Assembly: GCA_012861695.1 (NCBI GenBank)
Contig: JAAOOA010000179.1
Coordinates: forward strand, 489,263-553,262
Direction of reading: 5' to 3'
DNA from: Trematomus loennbergii
Lineage: Eukaryota > Chordata > Actinopteri > Perciformes > Nototheniidae
Length of the DNA: 64,000 nucleotides
Shown here: piece after piece, positions 56,629-64,000 of the stretch
Layout of the letters: every line of letters starts with the position of its first letter
Position numbering within the stretch: the first letter of the stretch is position 1
Made by a program: the position numbers and the translations under genes
The notes under the pieces: model-generated
Database searches by the model: none
Seen by the model: only the letters and a program-made list of their open reading frames with translations
Told to the model about the DNA's origin: nothing

Positions 56629-57025
56629 ACTACACCTCCCAGCATACCTTGCGCTTCCCTTTTTTTTTACTCCTCACTTCAGCCACGTTAACGTCTCTCG
56701 GGTTAAAACCGTTAAAGCTCGTTGTCGCCGCTCGTCATGTGATCACGTGACTCCCGACACGGACACACCGACACGGTAGGCTGGACACGTCTCGCGGGAC
56801 AGACACGTTGACACCGCTTTTAAACCTGTCCACAGTCGACTTATGTTAGCATGCTAACGTGGGAGCTAGCTGTCTGTGTATCTGTCTCCATGGCACGGGA
56901 GAAAGAAACCGTTAAAGTTTTACTAACGGTTCGTTTACATTGTAACGGTATCTGTGTCCATGTCAACGGGAGAAAGAAACCAGGTTTTACGGTTCTTTAA
57001 CATAGTAACGGTATCTGTGTCCATG
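56629..57025 (+). promoter_or_regulatory. nek5: nek5 promoter and 5' UTR region
   Basis: ACTACACCTCCCAGCAT followed by ACCTTGCGC (56629-56654) closely fits the ZNF143/THAP11 (SBS) promoter motif. TCATGTG and ATCACGTGAC at 56735-56751 contain E-boxes. A ~65-70-bp unit is repeated three times (56865-57025), each with tgtccatggcaacggg or a decayed form; its reverse strand GTTGCCATGG is an RFX X-box half-site. The transcription start is probably near 56700-56760, with a non-coding first exon; the exact 5' splice site is not certain. Confidence 0.55.
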
Positions 57026-57029
57026 GCAA

Positions 57030-57560
57030 CGGGCTCAATTTATTTATTTAAAAAAAAAAATTGTATTAATAATTAATAATTTACAACATTTAAGGCCCTT
57101 CTTTTCTGTCAGTAACATTAATACAGTATAGACAACATAAATAGTTTAACATCTTACATAAATATAAAGTACAAAACAATCTTTAACAACAGAGTTTTGT
57201 CTTTTTTTAATAATTCATAAAATGTGGGACATTTTATTTTGTATTTATTTGTATATAACAGTCAGTCACAAACGACACCGTATTTCCGGTTGGTAACATT
57301 GAGCAAATTCAGTATACAGTATAGATCAAATACAATAAACAGTTTACATCTTACAGAAATAGAGATGAACAAACACAAGTGATATATACATTATCATTAA
57401 CAATAACACAACACAGTAACATACACAACCTATAACTATATATATATGTTTCTGCTCCTGTAGTATGAATCTATATTTCTGTCGCTGCAGTGTTCTGGTT
57501 TTTATAGAACATTTTAATTCCTCAATAACTCCCAAAAACACTCCAAAACTGTCCATTTTT
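57030..57560. repeat. Tandemly duplicated AT-rich element in nek5 5' intron
   Basis: gtaacatt-acagtatag-cataaatagtttaacatcttaca (about 57110-57160) recurs at about 57292-57356 with substitutions. Probably two decayed copies of a retroelement tail. Confidence 0.5.
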
Positions 57561-57846
57561 AATATCCAGCTATAATCAGAATGGGTTTTATTACCAGGTT
57601 TACACAGACGTTATCCTTGGTGTATGTGGTGCAGAGACACAGAGAGAAGATAATACCATTAACGCTAATTAACACAACTTATACTAACTGCAAATGGCAG
57701 GTGAGCATCCGGCGGTTTCTATGTGCTGGGAGGAAAAGGGAATATAATTAGCATTTCATTGATACATCCTGAAAACTGAACCAATAATAAACCACTTTGA
57801 GTTTTCTTAAGGTCCCTGCCCCCTCCCCTGCAGGTGCTCAGGTGAG

Positions 57847-57969
57847 ATGGAGAACTACGAGGTGTGTGCGTCTGATTGGAGAGGGTGCGTTTGGAAAGCC
57901 TTCCTGGTGGCAGAGCGTGGGGCGGGTGGAGACAGACGGTGTGTGGTCAAACAGATCAACCTCACTAAG
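57847..57969 (+). CDS. nek5: nek5 coding exon 1 (glycine loop, two cancelling shifts)
   Basis: As printed it reads [20 protein letters not shown]. Dropping one base in gtgtgtgcg and adding one at aaagcc gives the family-like [15 protein letters not shown]. The net length is in frame (123 bp). It ends [15 protein letters not shown]. The acceptor upstream is cccctgcag at 57833. Confidence 0.9.
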
Positions 57970-60900
57970 GTAATAATGCATACCTCATAGTTTTATTTTA
58001 AATATTTGTATTGAAGACACATAGAAAAGACATTTGGTACATTGATAGGAACCACAGTTAGAAATGTTCACAGTTCAAAGCTACCAGTGTTCAGAATCAG
58101 ATACCTTTATTGTCAGGTTGGGGAAAATAGGACCCAAGTGCAGTTCAAAATACAAAAAAAGGTTTGGTAAGAAAAAGCGAGCTTTATTTCCAAAAGCCGA
58201 TGACAAAACAAAACAAGGATTAACTTAACATTATCAAAACCAGGGAGCACGAGGAGATCAGGACAAAAAACTTCAGGGACAAACATGGACATTTACTCCC
58301 AGCGGCTCAGGAAGAAATCCCTCAGGATTAAAGACCCCCCCATCACCCCAGCCACAAACTGTTCAGTCTGCTGCCGTCTGGCAGGCGGTACCACAGCATC
58401 CGGACTAAAACCACCAGACTCAGAGACAGCTTCATCCCACAGGAAATAAGACAGTTAAACAACTGAACTGCTGAAACAAGTTCATAACATTCATCTGCTA
58501 CTTAGTCATTATTTATCTATTATCTAATATATCATTCCAATAACTTGTATATAGACTCGTACTGCACTATTCCACTTTTTTTTCTCACTTTTAAAAAACT
58601 ATTTTTCTTTTTGTATTACTTTTAATATAGTATATTTTAATATTGTTTTAATATGTCTGCTTATCTGTATTATTGTGTTGCATTGTTGGAGAAGCCTGTG
58701 ACCTAAGATTTTCAACGACATAATTACTCTGTAGCTATGTTAATTTGACAATAAAGAACCTTGAACCTTGAACCTTGGAGCGTGACATGAAAAACGGACA
58801 GGTAGCATGGACATGAAGAGACAAGCAGGTAACATAGACATGAAGAGACAAGCAGGTATCATGGACATGAAGAGACACAGGGAAGATGGACATGAAGAGA
58901 CAAGCAGTATCATAGACATGAAGAGACAAGCAGGTATCATAGACATGAAGAGACAAGCAGGTATCATAGACATGAAGAGACGCAGGGAACATGGACATGA
59001 AGAGACAAGCAGGTATCATAGACATGAAGAGACGCAGGGAACATGGACATGAAGAGACAAGCAGGTATCATAGACATGAAGAGACGCAGGGAAGATGGAC
59101 ATGAAGAGACAAGCAGGTATCATAGACATGAAGAGACGCAGGGAACATGGACATGAAGAGACAAGCAGGTATCAGACATGAAGAGACACAGGGAAGATGG
59201 ACATGAAGAGACAAGCAGGTATCATAGACATGAAGAGACGCAGGGAAGATGGACATGAAGAGACAAGCAGGTATCATAGACATGAAGAGACGCAGTGAAC
59301 ATGGACATGAAGAGACAAGCAGGTATCATAGACATGAAGAGACGCAGTGAACATGGACATGAAGAGACAAGCAGGTATCAGACATGAAGAGACGCAGTGA
59401 ACATGGACATGAAGAGACAAGCAGGTATCAGACATGAAGAGACGCAGTGAAGATGGACATGAAGAGACAAGCAGGTATCATAGACATGAAGAGACGCAGT
59501 GAACATGGACATGAAGAGACAAGCAGGTATCAGACATGAAGAGACGCAGTGAACATGGACATGAAGAGACAAGCAGGTATCAGACATGAAGAGACACAGG
59601 GAAGATGGACATGAAGAGACAAGCAGGTATCATAGACATGAAGAGACGCAGGGAAGATGGACATGAAGAGACAAGCAGGTATCATAGACATGAAGAGACG
59701 CAGGGAACATGGACATGAAGAGACGCAGGGAACATGGACATGAAGAGACAAGCAGGTATCATGGACATGAAGAGACAAGCAGGTATCATGGACATGAAGA
59801 GACGCAGGGAACATGGACATGAAGAGACGCAGGGAACATGGACATGAAGAGACGCAGGGAACATGGACATGAAGAGACAAGCAGGTATCATGGACATGAA
59901 GAGACGCAGGGAACATGGACATGAAGAGACAAGCAGGTATCATAGACATGAAGAGACGCAGGGAAGATGGACATGAAGAGACAAGCAGGTATCAGACATG
60001 AAGAGATGACGAACAGACATGGAGCACAGGGGAAGACAAGAGTAAATACACAGCAGGGTAATCACAGGACAAGACACAGCTGGGCAGGGGAGGCAGAAAC
60101 ACAAGGGCAACAGGTGAACTCAATCAGACACAGGAGGGAAACTAAAGACAGGAAGGCAAACACTGGAAGAAGGATCAGACAAGACACAAGGAGGAAAACA
60201 TTTCAAAATAAAAGGTGGAAAATGAAAACACAAATCCAAAACCATGACATTTACTCGTCCCACAGAGGGGACATGTACATTTGTTACAGCAGAAAAGAGC
60301 CAAAGACAGCTTAATGTTAACTAAGAAGCATGCATCAAAGAAATACAAATATTAAAGATTAAAAAAGTTACACAATTTACAAAATACACATCCTGTAACA
60401 GCTCTGAGGATTTAGCAGCCAGGTATTACACAGTTATTAACAGCATGTATTGCACATATTGCACATAGGTGGTGGTTAACAACAAGCAGTGTTATAAGTT
60501 GTTGTTACTCTGTGTTGTTGTGTGTGTGGGGGTCTATAGGGGCCGTGGTGGTTATATAGTCTGACTGTTCAGCTTAGTCTCTACTATTGTACATCAATTG
60601 ACAAGCCATACAACTTCACTTGAAGGCGTACAATATTTAAACCTCATAGTTTTCTATCTGTGTTTTTAACTTTTGTTTTATTTTTATGTACGCACCACGA
60701 CTCCAAGTCAAATTCCTCATACGTGTGAACCCACCTGGTGATAAACCTGATTCTGATTCTGATAAATAACATAATATAGAAAATAAAAATACGTTCAGAA
60801 ATGTGCGTTCCTACTTCAGGGATTGCTGCAAAGAAACTAAACTGTAATTTGAATTAGAACTGATTTCATTTGAACTCATAGAGACGATGTGAGTTTGAAG

Positions 60901-61805
60901 CTCATTCTCTCTTCATGGGGCTTTTACATGTGAATTTAAAACCACAGTACACTATAAGCCGCGTTCACACCGTAGTACTTTCCCACTTTAGTTCTGATAT
61001 AGTTCTGAAATGTCGCGTTCACACCAAAAAGAGCCGGAACTAAAATGATTTAATCAGAACCTTTTTTACCCCCTTGTCCGTCCCTGCTAGAGAGCAGGGA
61101 CTTTCGTGTGAGAAAAAGGTTCCTATGTCTGATGGGCGGAATGCAAACACGCCCCGTAAAACTCCCAAAAAGTTTTGTGAAGCCGCCTGTCGTGGCCCAT
61201 TCTTGTGGGTTATCTAAAACTGTGCCACGTCAACAGGGATCCGCTTCTTGACTCACACGTTAAAAACCATCCAAATAAAGCTCTGTAGGCGCTGATTTCT
61301 TTGCCTTCCTTGGCCGATTTATTTGCTTCCATATATTTAAACAAACAAAATAAACAAAATGATCATGTAACGTCAGGTCAAAGACTGTTCCGATTCCCCG
61401 TTCATTGCTGGAGACAATTTCCACGTCACGCTCAGTCCCACCCCTTCCTTATATAACAGGTGTGGCTCACAGTAAATCAAAGTTTTCCTCCGAATATTTA
61501 ATTCGGTACTAATACATAAATGGAAAGAATATATTAAGATCTAAATTAATAAGAAAATAATACACTCATGTCAAAACAGAAAATGGCTCTAACACCGCCA
61601 TTTTATTATCCTGGCATTAGCATTATTAGCATTAGCCCAGCGCACAAACGCAGAGAGACTAACTTATGGCAACACAAAGAAAACATGGGAGCGGTGGAGA
61701 TGAGGAGGTGTCTGCGTTCCCCAACTTGTTTTTTATGCTGCTGCAACACAAACATTTCCCAAATTTGGATCAATTAAGTACTTCTTATCTTATCTTATCT
61801 TATCT

Positions 61806-61864
<59 letters not shown>

Positions 61865-63970
61865 TATCTTATCTTATCTTATCTTATCTTGTGAATTAAA
61901 CCAGCTGCTGTTTTCCAGATGTGTTAGGTTCAGGGTCATGTGCACGTGTAGGGATTTAGAGTGATGGTGTGTTTGCTGCTCAGATGTCAGCGAGGGAAAA
62001 GGAAGCGTCGGCCAAAGAAGTGACGCTGCTGTCGAAGATGAGACACCCGAACATCGTGTCCTTCTTCAGCTCCTTCCAGGGTGAGAAGTGAGATACAAGT
62101 GACAGATAATTATATATATAATAATAATAACAATAATAATAAAATGCATCAAGTCAAATCAGATGAGCCTTACAACAAAGATGCTGGCAAACAGTTACTG
62201 TGTGTATCTATGTGATGAAGATGATTCAAACTCCATCATCTTCATTAAGAAAGCAGGCAGATCATTCACTTTGATTCTTTGGAGCTATGCTGAACAGAGT
62301 AACTATAATCTGCATTACATGTAATGCATATGTTTTAATATGTAATGGTGGCTGACTCCAGTTGTAATCTGATTACAGAGCGTGGCAGCCTGTTCATTGT
62401 GATGGAGTTCTGTGACGGAGGAGATCTGATGAAGAGGATCAGCATGCAGAGAGGAGTCTTCTTCACAGAGGAGCAGGTACATGTTGTTAGCATGTTGTTA
62501 GCATGTTGTTAGCGTAGCATCAGGACTAAAACCACCAGACTCGGGGACAGTTCAGAATCAGAATCAAAATCAGAAATCAGTATCAGAAATCTGAATCGAA
62601 ATCAGAAACATGTTTAACACGAGGTAGGTTGACACGTACGAGGAATTTGACTTGATGTCGTGGTGCAGACATATCATATTCTATTTACATGTATATAGAC
62701 TTTTTGCACTACTTTTTATTTTGTATTTTGTATTTTAGTATTTTATTATATATGTTGCATCGTTGGAGGAGCTCAGGTCAGAAGAATTTCATTGCCATTT
62801 CTACCTTGGCTCTGTAGTCTCTCCAAACTGGTCTTCAATGGCATTAAAACGATAAAAACGCTGCTGAAGTTAATCCATAGGTTAATCCAATGTGTCTGTG
62901 TCCCTTTGAAATGCTTTCTGATAATCCATAAGCATTAAAACTGCTTTTTCATTTCCAGATGTCAAAGCTAGAGATAGGTTCACTCTGATGGAAAATTACA
63001 TGCGCGAAGCCCTCACCTTTTCTCTTCACAACGTGTGTGTGGGGGACTCCCCCTTCGATTCTATTGGCTCTAACGGTCAGAAAGAGGTGTCAACCATCAA
63101 AATCGAGCAAGGGGGGCCAGAGATATGGAAATCCACCCAAATGACCCGAAGTGGTTTCTTTTTGCTAAATCTCTCTAAAAAGGTCAAATGTCACTTGTTT
63201 TGCATCAATCTTGATACAAGGTACTTATTATATGTTGTACTTTGGATTCCTAAAGCTTTTAGTCTACTAACCCATCATCCAAGGGTGGTTTTCACTATAA
63301 GTAAAAAATTATGTTTGGACGGACACTATAATTTACATTTTTTTACTATGTTCAATCTGAATTTTCTTTAAAATAAAAAACATCTATATTGATTCTGACT
63401 TTTCTACATCCAAACTCACAGGTTTATCATTACTTTGAGAAAAAGATTATTAATTTAACCCTTTTAGAAGGGAAGATATGGTCATTTGTTCTGGGAATGT
63501 CATTTTCGAGCCTGAGACCTGAAAACAGGCTCAGGGCTTAACAGGTTAAGAAACTATAATAACATACACAAATGTAGTGCAATAGAATTGTAATAACAAT
63601 ATGTGTAGTAATAAGATATTGTGTACATTACAGTTTCATCCCACAGGCCATAAGACTGTTAAACACCTGAACTTTAAAAAAAAAACATCCATAACATTCA
63701 TCTGTTTGCATCTTGAACATTATTCATCTACATATCACTGAGACTACATCTACATATCTACAGATCATATTCCATTTACTTGTATATAGACTCTTCTTGC
63801 ACTATTTGTATTTTATTTGTATGAACTTGTACATCTCAAAACATTACAGATATGATGAGGATTATAAACTCTGATCTGACCCTCAGGTCGTCAGCTGGTT
63901 CCTGCAGATCTGCCTCGGACTCAAACACATCCACGACAGGAAAGTCCTGCACAGAGACATCAAGGCTCAG
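57847..63970 (+). CDS. nek5: NIMA-related kinase 5, 5' part (4 coding exons, runs off the window)
   Basis: NEK5 is a Ser/Thr kinase of the NIMA family, linked to centrosome and cilium biology. Coding exons are 57847-57969, 61984-62080, 62379-62476 and 63887-63970; the gene continues beyond 64000. Kinase features: glycine loop GEGAFG (residues 11-16, partly out of frame as printed), catalytic Lys in VVKQIN (about 35), [20 protein letters not shown] with the helix-C Glu, [16 protein letters not shown] hinge region, and [17 protein letters not shown] with HRD at about 128-130. [17 protein letters not shown] and HRDIKAQ fit NEK5 better than NEK1 or NEK3. Splice phases fit. One extra base near 57864 and one missing near 57898 displace the glycine loop frame. 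Confidence 0.9.
58300..58790 (+). mobile_element. Non-LTR retrotransposon 3' end
   Basis: The end of a reverse-transcriptase ORF is readable: [20 protein letters not shown] then [17 protein letters not shown] and a stop, followed by an AT-rich tail ending in ccttgaaccttgaaccttg. Short pieces of the same family recur at about 62516-62800 and 63629-63800. Rex1/CR1-like, clade uncertain. Confidence 0.8.
58797..60008. repeat. 25/27-bp minisatellite in nek5 intron 1
   Basis: Two alternating units, gacatgaagagacaagcagg+tatcata (27) and gacatgaagagacgcaggga+acatg (25), giving a 52-bp dimer. About 47 monomers. Long repetitive ORFs on both strands are artefacts. Confidence 0.96.
60385..60770 (-). mobile_element. 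Teleost retroelement tail, reverse orientation
   Basis: On the minus strand it begins atcagaatcagaatcaggtt and continues caggtgggttcacacgtatg, ggaatttgacttggagtcgt. A related piece in the opposite orientation is at about 62556-62665 (cagaatcagaatcaaaatc, gaggaatttgacttgatgtc). Confidence 0.65.
60957..61717. mobile_element. Truncated relative of the MITE at 33763-34336
   Basis: Starts gccgcgttcacaccgtagta, includes gcgttcacaccaaaaagag, aagttttgtgaagccgcc, tagcattattagcattagcc and cttatggcaacacaaag, then breaks off at a LINE-type tail (tatgctgctgcaacacaaac). The right terminal repeat is missing. Confidence 0.75.
61718..61895 (+). repeat. LINE tail with (TTATC)n microsatellite
   Basis: cccaaatttggatcaattaa and agtacttcttatc lead into about 20 TTATC units (61785-61890). 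The pentanucleotide grows from the element's own GATAA-type tail. Confidence 0.9.
61984..62080 (+). CDS. nek5: nek5 coding exon 2
   Basis: Encodes [20 protein letters not shown] then [12 protein letters not shown] plus one base. Acceptor tgctcag, donor G|GTGAGA. It carries the helix-C Glu. Confidence 0.94.
62379..62476 (+). CDS. nek5: nek5 coding exon 3
   Basis: Encodes [33 protein letters not shown]. Acceptor gattacag, donor CAG|GTACAT, phase 0. Confidence 0.94.
62516..63850. other. nek5 intron 3: repeat X and LINE fragments
   Basis: LINE pieces lie at about 62516-62800 and 63629-63800. Repeat X (about 62960-63550) lies between them: its left part includes tggtttctttttgctaaatc and its right part matches 50199-50440. 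The 127-codon ORF at 62988 lies inside repeat X and resembles no protein I know. Confidence 0.65.
63887..63970 (+). CDS. nek5: nek5 coding exon 4 (catalytic loop)
   Basis: Encodes [20 protein letters not shown] then [13 protein letters not shown] is the Ser/Thr kinase catalytic loop. Acceptor accctcag, donor CAG|GTAACA, after which a (CA)n tract runs to the window end. Confidence 0.95.
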
Positions 63971-63973
63971 GTA

Positions 63974-64000
63974 ACACACACACACACACACACACACACA
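63974..64000. repeat. (CA)n microsatellite at window end
   Basis: CA repeat beginning four bases inside nek5 intron 4 and running off the window. Confidence 0.95.

Larger units (their letters stand above)
58098..60250. mobile_element. Interspersed element interrupted by a LINE end and a minisatellite, nek5 intron 1
   Basis: Outer parts: about 58115-58290 (ggacccaagtgcagttc) and 60009-60250 (caggtgaactcaatcagaca, aaccatgaca) look like the two ends of one fish element. Between them lie a LINE fragment (58300-58790) and an expanded array (58797-60008). Confidence 0.5.

Noticed and set aside
62988..63371. 127-codon ORF in nek5 intron 3
   Set aside because: Lies within interspersed repeat X, also present partly at 50199-50440, and resembles no known protein.

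Overview
This window is nuclear DNA of a bony fish, probably a percomorph-type teleost. It holds intron-containing vertebrate genes with GT-AG splice sites, fish-typical interspersed elements (L2-like LINE tails, hAT-like and other MITEs, a P-element-like relic with a THAP remnant), and very many tandem repeats. By my array boundaries, about 28 kb of 64 kb (around 44%) is tandem repeat. There is no bacterial, plasmid or phage content, no operon, no rRNA or tRNA gene, and no CRISPR array.

Three protein-coding genes can be recognised by reading exons. (1) med4 (Mediator subunit 4), minus strand, 6619 down to 1331, seven coding exons. (2) itm2b (BRICHOS-domain integral membrane protein 2B / BRI2), plus strand, 23492 to 52377, seven coding exons, with a 19.5-kb first intron packed with repeats. 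(3) The first four coding exons of nek5 (NIMA-related kinase), plus strand, from 57847; the window ends at its fourth intron. med4 and itm2b are divergently arranged, as in human 13q14. RB1, which follows ITM2B in human, is not seen here; nek5 follows instead.

Layout: 0-6.8 kb med4 and its 3' flank; 6.8-10.9 kb nested DNA transposons, a LINE tail and a partial inverted copy of med4 exon 6; 10.9-23.3 kb a compound satellite in which a 27-bp unit array, a ~245-bp single-copy module and a 33-bp unit array alternate for three cycles and stop about 190 bp before the itm2b start codon; 23.5-43 kb itm2b intron 1 with further satellite, GT/CTAC microsatellites, a CpG-dense minisatellite, MITEs, a 57-bp array and a 20-bp array; 43-52.4 kb itm2b exons 2-7 with an array in nearly every intron; 52.9-56.6 kb downstream repeats and an L2 relic; 56.6-64 kb nek5 promoter and first exons.

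All three genes carry single-base insertions or deletions relative to the frame their families require (four in med4, three in itm2b, two in nek5), including one that removes a splice donor. Splice sites and protein sequence are otherwise intact, so unpolished long-read assembly errors are more likely than three neighbouring pseudogenes. Small length variation inside the tandem arrays should be read with the same caution.

I did not find a new enzymatic or defence system. The most distinctive things are the compound satellite beside itm2b, AG-free repeat expansions next to two med4 3' splice sites, a perfect 37-bp palindrome with an 8-bp direct repeat inside a P-like element, and a few unassigned exon-like segments in itm2b intron 1.
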